Shown: positions 1-9,118, numbered from the stretch's first letter. The stretch: 64,000 nt of DNA from Marinibacterium profundimaris (GCF_002210095.1 NZ_AQQR01000001.1:62001-126000), one strand, 5' to 3'. The notes: generated from the sequence alone by a model not told the origin. Made by a program: numbers and translations.

Positions 1-724
1 GGAACAGTCGCGTCTGAGCTTGGGCAGCTACGGCCGCCCACGGATGACCGAGGAACTGAAGGAGGTCGGTGTCGATGTCGGGCACCGGCGTGTCGGTCGC
101 CTGATGCGCGAAAACAGGATTACCGTTGAAAGAACGCGCAAGTTCAAGGCGACCACAGACAGCGATCATACGTTCAACATCGCCCCGAACCTACTGGATC
201 GCGACTTCAAGGCAGATCAGCCGACCCAGAAATGGGCGGGCGACATCAGCTATATCTGGACCCGCGAGGGGTGGCTGTATCTGGCCGTCATCCTTGATCT
301 GCATTCCCGGCGTGTCATTGGTTGGGCTGTCAGCAATCGCATGAAGCGCGACCTGGCGATCCGGGCCCTGAAAATGGCCATCGCCTTCCGAGCGCCACCC
401 AAAGGCTGCGTATTCCACAGCGATCGCGGCAGCCAATACTGTTCGCACGACTATCAGAAGATCCTGCGCCAGCATGGCTTCAAAGTCTCCATGAGCGGCA
501 AAGGTAATTGTTATGACAATGCCGCCGTCGAGACGTTCTTCAAAACCATCAAGGCCGAGCTGATCTGGCGGCGGTCATGGGCAACCAGGCGGCAAGCTGA
601 GATGGCAATCTTCGAATACATCAACGGGTTCTACAATCCGCGACGACGCCACTCAGCACTGGGCTGGAAAAGCCCCGTCGCCTTCGAACGGAAAGTGGCC
701 TAAACGAGCACTCGGGGCGGCACA
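1..724 (+). mobile_element. IS3-family insertion sequence, 3' part
   Basis: The window opens inside an IS3-type element. It holds most of the orfB transposase and a short tail after its stop codon. The tail (about 703-724) contains CGAGCACTCGGGGCGG followed by CACA, which read inward from the end starts TG and then GC-rich sequence, as expected for an IS3 terminal inverted repeat. The left end lies outside the window, so the inverted repeat cannot be matched. The exact right boundary (722-725) is inferred from where MFS-like coding sequence begins. Confidence 0.7.
2..703 (+). CDS. IS3-family transposase OrfB, 5' truncated by window edge
   Basis: This is the catalytic integrase-core (rve) subunit of an IS3 element, which in intact elements is made by frameshifting between orfA and orfB. 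The reading frame is already open at base 2, so no start is assigned. The DDE triad is visible: D in WAGDISYIWT, D in HSDRGSQY, and E in NAAVETFFKTIKAEL about 35 residues further on. The C-terminus ends with the usual YNPRRRHSALG block. The visible part looks intact, so the element may be functional if orfA and the left end are present upstream. The family call is firm; the subgroup is not determined. Confidence 0.9.
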   Translation, partial: EQSRLSLGSYGRPRMTEELKEVGVDVGHRRVGRLMRENRITVERTRKFKATTDSDHTFNIAPNLLDRDFKADQPTQKWAGDISYIWTREGWLYLAVILDLHSRRVIGWAVSNRMKRDLAIRALKMAIAFRAPPKGCVFHSDRGSQYCSHDYQKILRQHGFKVSMSGKGNCYDNAAVETFFKTIKAELIWRRSWATRRQAEMAIFEYINGFYNPRRRHSALGWKSPVAFERKVA

Positions 725-998
725 AATACGCGACAGGTCCATCGTCTTTGGCGCCGCCTACGTGATGGTGACAGGGGTCTACCTCGTATGGGGCATCCAC
801 GCTCTCCCGAACCGTCCCGCAACCGGACTTATGATCGGGTTCCTGACCATTGCCGTGGGACAGACCGCCGGCGCACCTCTTTTCGGATTTCTGATGGCAG
901 GCTTGGGCGCGGGGCCAGCCGTGATGTGCTTTGCCGCAGTTGCACTCCTCGCCGGGGTATTCAGGGCAAAACCCTTGACCGACCACGTGCCCGCATAG
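723..998 (+). pseudogene. MFS transporter, C-terminal remnant cut by the IS element
   Basis: Directly after the IS end an open frame encodes about 85 residues with at least three hydrophobic segments, beginning DRSIVFGAAYVMVTGVY and including the glycine-rich stretch GQTAGAPLFGFLMAGLG. This matches the last three or four transmembrane helices of a YbfB-like major facilitator transporter. There is no ribosome binding site or start that would make a full 12-helix protein. I infer that the IS inserted into or beside the gene and removed or displaced its 5' part. A GTG at 762 could start a 78-residue product, but that is unlikely to function. Confidence 0.65.
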
Positions 999-1157
999 CC
1001 TTTCGTGAAGACAGGGCACCTATGGAAGGTCTTGAAAGGGCTCGAACCAGACATCACCGCCAAAGAAACAGGCCGCCCACGCCGATGCGCGACCCACAAA
1101 CATCCGCCAAGTGGCCCAGGGCTTGACCCCAAAGGCGCACCCAAGCCCCGTGACGGG

Positions 1158-3047
1158 TCAGACGAACAGCGACGTGTCCGAGAAGATCAGCTCTTCCACG
1201 GAATAGAGCGTGTCCACCGTGTTGCCGAGCGTGTCCGCAACGGTCCAGTTGCCATCCGATCCCGCGATGTCGAATTCGTCCGATGCGCGCGTCAGATAGC
1301 TGGCGATGTCGCTGCCGCTGCCGCCGTAACAGACGTTGTCCCCGTCACCGGTGCCAAGCACGAAGGTGTCGTCTCCGCCAAGCCCGTACATCGTGTTGGC
1401 GCCGTCGCCGCCCTCTAGGCGGTTCCCGCCGTCGTTGCCGGTGATCAGGTCATCGCCGCCGCCACCGGTGGCCTTTTCGATCACCACGCCGTTGGCAATG
1501 GTGTAGCCGCCGATCACGCCATCCACGTAGGACAGATAGCCGCCGCCGCCCTCGGAATAATCCAGCGTGGCCGCCCGCAGGTCGATGACCGCGTTGGCAC
1601 TCCCCTCGTAGAGGATCTCGTCCGTGCCGCCGGTGTCCCAGATCGTGTAATAGCCCGAGGCCGTCCCGGTCCCGTTGGCCTGCCACAGAGCGTATGTGTC
1701 GTTGCCGGAATTGTGGGTGGTGTTCGCCCCGTACCACGCCTGCAGCACCGCGATGTCGAGCGCACCGAAGGTCGCGCCATGGCCCGAGGAGGCGGTGTTC
1801 GAGGCCACGCCGGCAAGGGTCGAGCCCTCGTTGTAGCTCATCGCCGTGTAGGCGGAGGAGTTCAGGTCGTACAGGCCACGCTCGTTGGCGTTTCCGACGC
1901 CCGTCATCACCGTCGACGCGTTGCCGGTGTCATGGGGGTGGGCCAGCCCCATGGCATGACCGAACTCGTGGATCGCGACCCCGTACATGAAGCCGCCGGT
2001 GTCCAGCGTGCCGCCCGGCGCGTCGTTCCAGACCGGCAGGGTGACGGGGTTGTTGTTGAGCAGCCCGTAATTGCCGGTGCCGTCCGCATTCGGAAACATG
2101 AAAAAGCCCAGCAGCGTGCCCTGGGACTCGGTCGGAAGGATCGCGGTGCCGATCTGAAGATCCGCGGCGGTCTTGTTCGTGGTGATCTCAAAGTCGATAT
2201 CCGCGAAGTCCTCGACCCCCTCGAAGATCGAGAACAGCTGCGCCTGCTCATAGGCATTGGTGCCCGAGGCGACGAAGGTGTCGCCGCTGTAGCTGTAGGC
2301 GTCACCTGCTTCGGCGAAATAGACCAGGATCGTGGTCCGGTCGTCCAGCGTGTTGACCCCCGCGATCGCGTCCAGCGGTGTCTGGGGCGCCGGGGTGAAG
2401 ATGGACCGGGTGCCGCGCACGCTCAGCACGTAATCGCCGGTCATGTCCGCGTAGGCCCCGTCGACCTCGACAAAATAGGTGCCGGCCTCGGCCGCTTTAA
2501 AGACGGTGGATCCGGCCAGCAGGAGCCCCGGGATCACGTCGTCATTCTCGGCCACCAGGACGCCGGAGGCGTCGTAGATCCGCACCACCGGATCCTCCAG
2601 CCCGCCCAGGCCGTTGGACCGGTCGTGGTTCCAGCCGAAGGTGGTGACCCGGACGGTCTGATCCTCGGCCAGGGTCAGCCGGAACCAGTCCTCGTCGCCG
2701 GCCTGTTCCAGCGTCTCGGGCCGCCGCTCGCCGACCGCGATGGTCTCGGACGTGCTCATGTCACCGGGGATGGTGTTGGCGATCTCGCCGTGGGTGCCGC
2801 CTGTGGCCGCAAAGGCATCCGCCGGGCTGTTCCCCTGCACGAAGGACCGGCCCGTGAGCCAGTCCGCGACCGGCGTCGCGTCGGGCACGTCATTGGTGAA
2901 CCAGCCGATGGGGCCCGCGACCTTGGCGTGATACGCGGCCGTCTCGCCCCAGGCGTCCAGCCGGGCCGAGATCCGCGCCGCCAATCCTCCCGGAGCGTTC
3001 AGCCCACATGTCTTCGTCAGCGTTGCCGCCTCGCAAAATCCGCACAT
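1158..3047 (-). CDS. Secreted M10 (serralysin-type) zinc metalloprotease with RTX tail
   Basis: 629 residues. The zinc site HEFGHAMGLAH sits at about residues 360-370, and the Met-turn AMSYNEG follows at about 402-408; both are typical of serralysins. Residues ~95-212 (DEDWFRLTLAEDQTVRV and onward) look like a pre-peptidase C-terminal (PPC) beta-sandwich placed before the catalytic domain. After it comes an M10 C-terminal region with a few RTX nonapeptides (GGGDDLITG, GGDDTFVLG) at about 530-575, which bind calcium and normally direct type I secretion. There is no Sec signal peptide; the N-terminus MCGFCEAATL is usual for this family. A type I exporter is not encoded nearby. The start has an AGGAGA ribosome binding site upstream. 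Confidence 0.9.
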   Translation of the reverse strand: MCGFCEAATLTKTCGLNAPGGLAARISARLDAWGETAAYHAKVAGPIGWFTNDVPDATPVADWLTGRSFVQGNSPADAFAATGGTHGEIANTIPGDMSTSETIAVGERRPETLEQAGDEDWFRLTLAEDQTVRVTTFGWNHDRSNGLGGLEDPVVRIYDASGVLVAENDDVIPGLLLAGSTVFKAAEAGTYFVEVDGAYADMTGDYVLSVRGTRSIFTPAPQTPLDAIAGVNTLDDRTTILVYFAEAGDAYSYSGDTFVASGTNAYEQAQLFSIFEGVEDFADIDFEITTNKTAADLQIGTAILPTESQGTLLGFFMFPNADGTGNYGLLNNNPVTLPVWNDAPGGTLDTGGFMYGVAIHEFGHAMGLAHPHDTGNASTVMTGVGNANERGLYDLNSSAYTAMSYNEGSTLAGVASNTASSGHGATFGALDIAVLQAWYGANTTHNSGNDTYALWQANGTGTASGYYTIWDTGGTDEILYEGSANAVIDLRAATLDYSEGGGGYLSYVDGVIGGYTIANGVVIEKATGGGGDDLITGNDGGNRLEGGDGANTMYGLGGDDTFVLGTGDGDNVCYGGSGSDIASYLTRASDEFDIAGSDGNWTVADTLGNTVDTLYSVEELIFSDTSLFV

Positions 3048-3382
3048 CCTGCCGGTCTCCTGCCTGGTCCCGTGGGCGTTGCGCCCGGGGCTGCGTCCTT
3101 ACGTCGTCCTGTTTCGGTCCCGCACCGGCAAGGCCGGCAGGGGACGCGCGCAACCGGCAACCACGGCCGGCTTATGCCGGGTGGTACCTTTACCGTAGGT
3201 TAATCGAGCGGATCTCAAAAGCATACCGGCGCCGCGCGACGGCGCGGGAAAATCGGCCTCCGTGGCCTGGGCAACGCACAGGGCCCTTCGGGCGCGCCGC
3301 GGACCGGTTTCACGGCATGTCCGGCGCGGATGCGCCAGAACCCTCAGTCGGGGATTCGGGGCAGGGCGCCGCTACGGGCGGT
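3048..3382. other. Intergenic region upstream of the protease gene
   Basis: 335 bases between two minus-strand genes. I see no credible gene; frames through it are out-of-frame GC-rich readings. The only local change is a less GC-rich patch around 3185-3225 (TTTACCGTAGGTTAATCG), which is a plausible place for the protease promoter. No clear -35/-10 pair or operator can be named. Confidence 0.4.
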
Positions 3383-3940
3383 TCAGGCCAGCGCCGTGCG
3401 CAGCAGGTCCATCGCCTCGTCCGGCGTGGCCGCCGGTTGCAGGAACCCCAGCAGGCTGGGCGCGGCAAAGCCGGTGTCCACCACGTGGCTTACCAGCTGC
3501 AACAGCGGATCCCAGAAGCCTTCGGTGTTCAGCACCACGATCGGCTTGGCATGCAGGCCCAGTTGGCGCCAGGTCAGCGCCTCGAACAGCTCGTCCAGCG
3601 ACCCCGCGCCGCCGGGGATCAGCACCACCGCGTCGGCGTTCATCAACATGACCTTCTTGCGCTCGTGCATCGTCTCGGTCACCACGAAACGGGTCAGGTC
3701 GGTCTTGCCGACCTCCATCGACATCAGATGGGTGGGAATCACCCCGAAGGTATCGCCCCCCGCCGCCTGGGCCGCCCGCGCGACCTCTCCCATCAGGCCC
3801 ACATCCCCCGCGCCATAGACCAGCCGCCAGCCTTCCCGGGCCAGCGCGGTGCCGAAGGCGCGGGCATGATCGGTATAGACCGGCATTGAACCGGAACGGG
3901 AACCGCAATAAACACAGACGGATTTGGGCGGATGGGTCAC
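3383..3940 (-). CDS. LOG family (TIGR00730) Rossmann-fold protein
   Basis: 185 residues from a GTG start at 3940, chosen because an AAGGA site lies just upstream and the conserved domain begins at once (SVCVYCGSRSG). Signature segments are the nucleotide-binding GAGDVGLMGEVA, MHERKKVM, and PGGAGSLDELFEAL (the family's PGGxGTxxE, with Ser for Thr). LOG proteins release free cytokinin-type bases from nucleoside monophosphates; in bacteria the physiological substrate is often unclear and many act as AMP/nucleotide phosphoribohydrolases. A longer frame upstream overlaps the promoter region of the divergent LysM gene and is not favoured. Confidence 0.85.
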   Translation of the reverse strand: MTHPPKSVCVYCGSRSGSMPVYTDHARAFGTALAREGWRLVYGAGDVGLMGEVARAAQAAGGDTFGVIPTHLMSMEVGKTDLTRFVVTETMHERKKVMLMNADAVVLIPGGAGSLDELFEALTWRQLGLHAKPIVVLNTEGFWDPLLQLVSHVVDTGFAAPSLLGFLQPAATPDEAMDLLRTALA

Positions 3941-4050
3941 AGTTTTTCCTTGGCCTGAGGGCCGTGCGGCCCGTGTTTTGACCGCAGATTGCCGCGTTGT
4001 TACAATAGCTTCAAGCCGGCACCGCGGGGCGCCGGCACAGAGGATGGAAA

Positions 4051-5772
4051 ATGGCCGCAAGGACCGGGCTTTTCGGGATGCGCACACCGGGTGCCGTCGC
4101 AGTCGCCGTGATCGGCGCCGCTGGCCTCGGTCTTGTCGGCTACGAGATCTACAAGCGCAGCCGGGATGCGGCCCCCGAAACGGCCGTCATCGGGGGCGAC
4201 ACTGCCGAAAACTCCGCCGCTTCGCAACCCCGCGACCCCGCCGCCGACCCTGCATCCCCCGCCACGGGCGAGAGCCCGCCGACAGGCGACAGCGTCGCCG
4301 ATGCCCCTGACGGATCCCCAGACACGGCGGCGGACTCGGCGGCGGCACCGGACAGCACGGCCGAGGCCTCCGACAATACCACAGATCCCACGCCCACCGA
4401 CGATGCCGCGCCGCCCGCGCTTGTTCCTCCCGCCTTCGACGTCGTGCGGGTCGAGCCCGACGGCACCGGCGTGATCGCCGGAACCGGGCCGGCCGAGGGC
4501 ACGGTCACCCTGTATGTCGACGAGGTCGAACAGGAGACGGTCGAGGTCACCGGGTCCGGCAAGTTCGTCGCCTTCCTCTCGCTTGAGATCAGCGACCGGC
4601 CCCGCCTGCTGACCCTGCGCGCCCGTCGCGAGGGGCTGGAAAGCTGGGCCCGCGACCAGATCATCCTTGCCCCCGGTGCGGGGGCCCCGGCATCCGCCCC
4701 CGACCGGCTGGCCGCCGATACCACCGCTTCGGATGTGATCGCAGAGGCCGCCACCGTCGATGTCGCCGCCACGGATGACTCTGCGGACGACACCACGGCA
4801 GCGATAACCACCGTCGCCACCGAGACTGGCGGCGGCACCGGTGCGACCACGGCCTCGGAGACGGAGACTGTCGCGACCGCCGCCCTGTCCTCCGCCGACG
4901 CTCCGTCCCAGGGCGGTGCCACCACCGGCCCCGACGCCATGGCCGCCGCGCCGTCGGGCCCCGGCGACACCGCCACTGGCCGCCTGCCGCAGACCCCGGG
5001 CGCCGAAGGCACTGCCCCCGATTTTGGCCCCGACATCGCCGCCGCCGGACAGCCCCCCGCCGGCAGCGCCGGTCCCGCCGATCCACAGGCCAATGCGCAG
5101 TCCGATCCCGCCCCGCGCCCGCGCGACGCGGCCGCGCCGGTCTCTCCGGAGGCGCCCGGCGCGCCCGACGCGCCCGGCACCGAACCCCGCGATTTCGCCG
5201 CACCGGACAGCCGGGACGCGCCCGGCGGGGTGTCGGTCCTGCGCGCCGGGGCCGACGGGGTGGAGCTGATCCAGCCCGGCACGCCCGACCGGCCCGAGGC
5301 GCTGGACCGGCTCGCGCTGGATACGATCAGCTATTCCGACAGCGGCGAGGTGCTGCTGGCCGGGCGCGCGCCCGAAGGCACGGCGGTGCGCGTCTATCTC
5401 GACAACCGGCCCGTGGCCGACCTGCCCATCGCCGCCGACGGCCACTGGCGGGGCGAGGTGCCGGGCATCCGCCCCGGCGTCTATACCCTGCGGCTGGATC
5501 AGGTGTCGGATGACGGCCGTGTCGGCGGCCGGCTGGAAACCCCGTTCAAACGCGAAACGCCCGGTGCGCTTGCCGAGGCCCGGGCCGAGCTGTCGTCGGA
5601 CGCGGCCTCGATCGCCGCCGTCACCGTGCAGCGCGGCGACACGCTCTGGGCGATCTCGCAGGAGCGTTATGGCTCGGGCTTTCTCTATGTCCGCGTGTTC
5701 GAAGCCAACCGCGACAGCATCCGCGACCCCGACCTGATCTACCCCGGCCAGGTGTTCTCCATCCCCAATTGA
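4051..5772 (+). CDS. LysM domain protein with Ala/Pro-rich linker
   Basis: 573 residues. An N-terminal hydrophobic segment (about 14-32, VAVAVIGAAGLGLVGYEIY) acts as membrane anchor or uncleaved signal. Long low-complexity Ala/Asp/Pro/Thr regions flank a small Ig-like beta domain (about 125-210, EGTVTLYVDEVEQETVEV). A second such domain (ARAPEGTAVRVYLDNRPVADLP) precedes the C-terminal LysM at about 524-573 (RGDTLWAISQERYG ... YPGQVFSIPN). LysM binds N-acetylglucosamine in peptidoglycan, so the protein probably sits in the periplasm on the cell wall. This architecture is common in Rhodobacterales; the exact role is unknown. Confidence 0.85.
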   Translation: MAARTGLFGMRTPGAVAVAVIGAAGLGLVGYEIYKRSRDAAPETAVIGGDTAENSAASQPRDPAADPASPATGESPPTGDSVADAPDGSPDTAADSAAAPDSTAEASDNTTDPTPTDDAAPPALVPPAFDVVRVEPDGTGVIAGTGPAEGTVTLYVDEVEQETVEVTGSGKFVAFLSLEISDRPRLLTLRARREGLESWARDQIILAPGAGAPASAPDRLAADTTASDVIAEAATVDVAATDDSADDTTAAITTVATETGGGTGATTASETETVATAALSSADAPSQGGATTGPDAMAAAPSGPGDTATGRLPQTPGAEGTAPDFGPDIAAAGQPPAGSAGPADPQANAQSDPAPRPRDAAAPVSPEAPGAPDAPGTEPRDFAAPDSRDAPGGVSVLRAGADGVELIQPGTPDRPEALDRLALDTISYSDSGEVLLAGRAPEGTAVRVYLDNRPVADLPIAADGHWRGEVPGIRPGVYTLRLDQVSDDGRVGGRLETPFKRETPGALAEARAELSSDAASIAAVTVQRGDTLWAISQERYGSGFLYVRVFEANRDSIRDPDLIYPGQVFSIPN

Positions 5773-5836
5773 GCGCCGGGACGCCTGTTCGCCAGCCCTG
5801 GCCGGGACTGTCTCACGACCCGCGTCAGGCGCGCAC

Positions 5837-5970
5837 AGATCCGGTCTTCCCGCCACGGCCGGCCTGTCCCTGGCTCGGCCGCGCGGCCCGGATCCCGGGG
5901 TCCCCGGCCGGCCCATGCGCCGCCAGATCTGGTCTTCCGGACGCGGCCGGCCTATCTCTGGGCCAGCCGC
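5837..5970. repeat. Pair of 46-bp direct repeats in the exporter leader
   Basis: 5837-5882 and 5925-5970 are imperfect copies of the same 46 bases (both begin AGAT, then C or T, then GGTCTTCC; both share CGGCCGGCCT and end with a GCCGC). They start 88 bp apart and fill the gap between the LysM gene and the ABC exporter start. They look like a local tandem duplication. They are in frame with the exporter gene but lack its conserved sequence, so I treat them as leader DNA. Confidence 0.6.
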
Positions 5971-5987
5971 CCTGCCAGGACATCCTC

Positions 5988-7796
5988 ATGACCGCCACGC
6001 CCGATGCCACCACAGCCGCCGAGGATCGCCGCGCGGGGCTCAAGGTGATCCGCGACGTGGCGCCCTATCTCTGGCCCGAGGAAACCCATATCCGCGTCCG
6101 CGTCGTGCTGGCCCTGTCGGCGCTGATCTGCACCAAGCTGATCGCCGTGGTCACGCCGCTCTTCTACAAAAGCGCCGTCGACGCGCTGGCCAAGGACGGC
6201 GGCGTGCCGATCCTGGCGCTTGGCGCGGTGGGGCTGACCGTGGCCTACGGCATGTCGCGCCTGATGCAGGTGGGGTTCGAACAGCTCCGCGACCTGCTCT
6301 TCGCCCGTGTCTCGCAACAGGCGCTGCGCCGGCTGGCCCTGCGCACCTTCCGCCACATCCACGCGCTGTCGCTGCGGTTTCACATCACCCGCAAGACCGG
6401 CGCGCTCAGCCGCGTCATGGACCGCGGCGTCAAGGGCGTCGCCTTCCTGCTGCGCTTCATGCTGTTCTCCATCGGCCCTCTGGTGCTGGAGCTCGTGCTG
6501 ATCTGCGCCATCGTCGTCGGCGTCTTCGACTGGCGCTTCCTGGTCGTGCTGGTCGCCACCTTCGCGATCTACTGCGCCTTCACCTTCGCCGTCACCGAAT
6601 GGCGGGTGAAGATCCGCAAGGTGATGAACGACCAGGACAACGAGGCCAGCCAGCGCGCCATCGACAGCCTTCTGAACTTCGAGACCGTCAAGTATTTCGG
6701 CGCCGAGAAACGCGAGGCGCTGCGCTATGACCAGGCCATGGCCGGCTACGAGGAGGCCGCGGTCAAGACCGCCTATTCCCTCTCGGCCATCAATGCCGGC
6801 CAGGCGGTTATCATCAACGTGGGCCTCGTCTCGGTCATGGTCATGGCGGCCCAGGGGGTCGAGGCCGGGCTCTTCACCGTGGGTGATTTCGTGATGGTCA
6901 ACGCCTACATGATGCAGGTCATCGCGCCGCTGAACTTCCTGGGCTTCGTCTACCGCGAGATCCGGCAGGCGCTGGTGGACATGGGCCAGATGTTCGACCT
7001 GCTCGACCAGCCGTCCGAGATCACCGACAAGCCCGGCGCGCCACCGCTCAGGGTCGACACCGGCCGGATCGACCTCGACGCGGTGCGCTTTTCATACGAG
7101 CCCGAGCGCGAGATCCTCAAGGGCGTCTCCTTCACCGTCGAGGGCGGGCAGACCGTCGCCATCGTCGGCGCCACCGGCTCGGGCAAATCCACCGTCGGCC
7201 GGCTGCTGTTCCGCTTCTACGATGTCACCGGCGGCGCGGTCCGCATCGACGGGCAGGACATCCGCGATGTGACCCAGGACAGCCTGCATGCCGCCATCGG
7301 CGTGGTCCCGCAGGATACCGTTCTCTTCAACGACACGATCCGCCACAACATCGCCTATGGCCGCGAGGCCGCGACCCAGGCCGATGTCGAAGACGCCGCC
7401 CGCGCCGCCCAGATCCACAGCTTCATCGAAAGCCTGCCGCAGGGCTACGACACGCTGGTCGGCGAACGCGGTCTGAAACTCTCGGGCGGCGAGAAACAGC
7501 GCGTCGGCATCGCCCGGGCGCTTCTGAAGAACCCTCCGATCCTGCTGCTGGACGAGGCGACCTCGGCGCTGGACACGGATACCGAGCAGGAGATCAAGGG
7601 CGCGCTGCGCCGCGCGGGCGAGGGGCGCACGGTGCTGACCATCGCGCACCGGCTGTCCACCATCGCCGAGGCCGACCGGATCATCGTGCTGGAAGACGGA
7701 CAGATCGTCGAACAGGGCAGCCATGCCGAGCTGCTGAAGTCCCGGGGCCGCTATGCCCAGCTTTGGGACCGGCAACTGGCCGAGGACGCGGCCTGA
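5988..7796 (+). CDS. ABC exporter of the Atm1/HMT1 type (fused permease and ATPase)
   Basis: 602 residues. The N-terminal ~330 residues form a six-helix exporter domain, followed by an ATP-binding domain with Walker A GATGSGKST (~393), signature LSGGEKQR (~499), Walker B LLLDEATSALD (~520) and H-loop TIAHRLST (~551). The permease segment ALRRLALRTFRHIHALSLRFH and the overall layout match mitochondrial Atm1 and bacterial homologues, which export glutathione-linked sulfur or heavy-metal conjugates. Start ATG 5988 has AGGA 8 bases upstream and fits the family length; an open frame from 5769 continues upstream without conservation. Confidence 0.9.
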   Translation: MTATPDATTAAEDRRAGLKVIRDVAPYLWPEETHIRVRVVLALSALICTKLIAVVTPLFYKSAVDALAKDGGVPILALGAVGLTVAYGMSRLMQVGFEQLRDLLFARVSQQALRRLALRTFRHIHALSLRFHITRKTGALSRVMDRGVKGVAFLLRFMLFSIGPLVLELVLICAIVVGVFDWRFLVVLVATFAIYCAFTFAVTEWRVKIRKVMNDQDNEASQRAIDSLLNFETVKYFGAEKREALRYDQAMAGYEEAAVKTAYSLSAINAGQAVIINVGLVSVMVMAAQGVEAGLFTVGDFVMVNAYMMQVIAPLNFLGFVYREIRQALVDMGQMFDLLDQPSEITDKPGAPPLRVDTGRIDLDAVRFSYEPEREILKGVSFTVEGGQTVAIVGATGSGKSTVGRLLFRFYDVTGGAVRIDGQDIRDVTQDSLHAAIGVVPQDTVLFNDTIRHNIAYGREAATQADVEDAARAAQIHSFIESLPQGYDTLVGERGLKLSGGEKQRVGIARALLKNPPILLLDEATSALDTDTEQEIKGALRRAGEGRTVLTIAHRLSTIAEADRIIVLEDGQIVEQGSHAELLKSRGRYAQLWDRQLAEDAA

Positions 7797-7913
7797 TCCG
7801 GCATGCCGGGGGGCGGCACAGCCGGGGCAGGCGACAGAGGCTTGCCAGCCCGACCAAAACCGCCGACCATGGGCCGGCCCACGCGCGGGCCGCGCGAAAC
7901 CCGGAGGACCCCA

Positions 7914-8237
7914 ATGCGCCTTGCCTCATCCCTCAGCCTGCTGATCCCGGCCGCCGCCCTGGCGGCCCTGGCCGCCTGCGACGACGCGGTGACCTCCGGC
8001 CCGGCCAACAAGGCCGACGCGCCGGCCTCGATCGGGCTTTTCGGCGACGGCTACCCGCAGCCCGGCGACGCATGCTACCGGGCGGGCGAAACGCCGGTCA
8101 CCTCGCCCTACCTGGACGATTCGGCGGACCTCGTGGCCTGCCCGCCCAATACCGAGGCGCAGAGCTATGCGGCGGCCACCGGCGGCAGGCGGGTCGCCGT
8201 TGTCGAGGGCTGGCAGCTGTTCTCGATCCCGCGCTAG
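7914..8237 (+). CDS. Small lipoprotein, paralogue of the one at 9240
   Basis: 107 residues. The ATG at 7914 follows a GGAGGA site. The N-terminus is a lipoprotein signal ending in lipobox LAAC (Cys 22), so the mature protein should be lipid-anchored. The mature part contains GDGYPQPGDACYRAGETPV, then LVACPPNT, and ends EGWQLFSIPR. The same blocks occur in the protein at 9240-9542 (GEGYPDPGDPC, LIACPPGTDG, DGWTVYAIRPM). Two mature cysteines are conserved between them and may form a disulfide. No known function. Confidence 0.8.
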   Translation: MRLASSLSLLIPAAALAALAACDDAVTSGPANKADAPASIGLFGDGYPQPGDACYRAGETPVTSPYLDDSADLVACPPNTEAQSYAAATGGRRVAVVEGWQLFSIPR

Positions 8238-8553
8238 GCGGCTACGGTTCCGAAAGGGCAGGGCGGCCTTCACCCGCGCGATGCCGTTCTTCACTCCCCA
8301 AAGGCTATCGATCCGAAAGCCTCCGGGCGGTCGGCCCCGTCGCGCCCCGGCGCCCAGGCAGGACATCGGGGCAGGTCCGGCCGGGCAAGACGGCGGCCCG
8401 GGCACCGATTTGCGATCCTCGCGCGCCTTTGCTACCAATATCTCACGCGCCAAGACGCATCTTGGTCGTCCCTACCTCTGTGGGCGGCCCGATGACCGAG
8501 CACCCGTGACGAAGCGGCCTCGGCAAACCCACACCAGACGACAGGACATCGAC
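8238..8553. other. Intergenic region before the FKBP gene
   Basis: 316 bases. No gene is supported; the frame open across it is only the upstream extension of the FKBP frame and lacks conservation. The stretch from about 8410 to 8450, including TTTGCTACCAATATCTCA, is less GC-rich and may contain the FKBP promoter. The actual boxes are not clear enough to call. Confidence 0.4.
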
Positions 8554-8985
8554 ATGACCCAAGCCGCAAAGGCCGGAGACACTCTGCATATCCATTACAC
8601 GGGCCGCCTCGACGACGGCACCGTCTTCGACAAGTCCGAGGGGCGCGAGCCGCTGGGCTTCACCCTGGGCAACGGCGAGATCATCCCGGGCCTCGAGAAG
8701 GGCGTTCTCGGCATGGAAGTGGGCGAGACCCGCGCCGTGACGATCGAGCCCGAAGAGGCCTATGGCAGCCGTGACGAAGGCAAGATCCAGTCCGTCCCGC
8801 GCGAAGCGATCCCGTCCGACATCCCCGTCGATCCGGGCACGCAGCTGAACGTGACGACGCAGGAAGGCCAGACCATTCCGGTCGTGGTCGCCAAGGCCGA
8901 CGAGAACCACGTTGAACTTGACGCGAACCACCCGCTGGCCGGCCAGACGCTGACCTTCGACGTGACCCTCGTCGAAATCGCCTGA
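8554..8985 (+). CDS. FKBP-type peptidyl-prolyl cis-trans isomerase, SlyD-like
   Basis: 143 residues, no signal peptide, so cytoplasmic. It has the FKBP core HIHYTGRLDDGTVFDKS, then GNGEIIPGLEKGVLGMEVGE. An insert-in-flap region (PEEAYGSRDEGKIQSVPREAIP and following) places it with SlyD-type isomerase/chaperones. It lacks the His-rich metal-binding tail of E. coli SlyD, as do many alphaproteobacterial forms. ATG 8554 is preceded by AGGA and matches the usual N-terminus; the frame stays open upstream without conserved sequence. It lies between two paralogous lipoprotein genes. Confidence 0.9.
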   Translation: MTQAAKAGDTLHIHYTGRLDDGTVFDKSEGREPLGFTLGNGEIIPGLEKGVLGMEVGETRAVTIEPEEAYGSRDEGKIQSVPREAIPSDIPVDPGTQLNVTTQEGQTIPVVVAKADENHVELDANHPLAGQTLTFDVTLVEIA

Positions 8986-9094
8986 AGAAACATATGGCCC
9001 GGCAGCGGCGCCCACGCCCTGCCGGGTCATCCACATCCCCCGGACGCGCCATCGCGCTCCGGTCCCTGTGCCCCCAGGCCAGCCGTTGCGCCAG

Positions 9095-9118
9095 CGGTGG
9101 GGTGAAACCCCACCCTAC
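9095..9118 (-). repeat. Palindromic repeat, copy 1 of 3 (GGTGGGG/CCCCACC)
   Basis: Read on the minus strand this is GTAGGGTGGGG, TTTCA, CCCCACCG. The arms GGTGGGG and CCCCACC form a 7-bp stem. Two further copies follow at 9580-9603 and 9658-9681 in the opposite orientation. All three lie in the intergenic DNA around the second lipoprotein gene. Confidence 0.8.
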
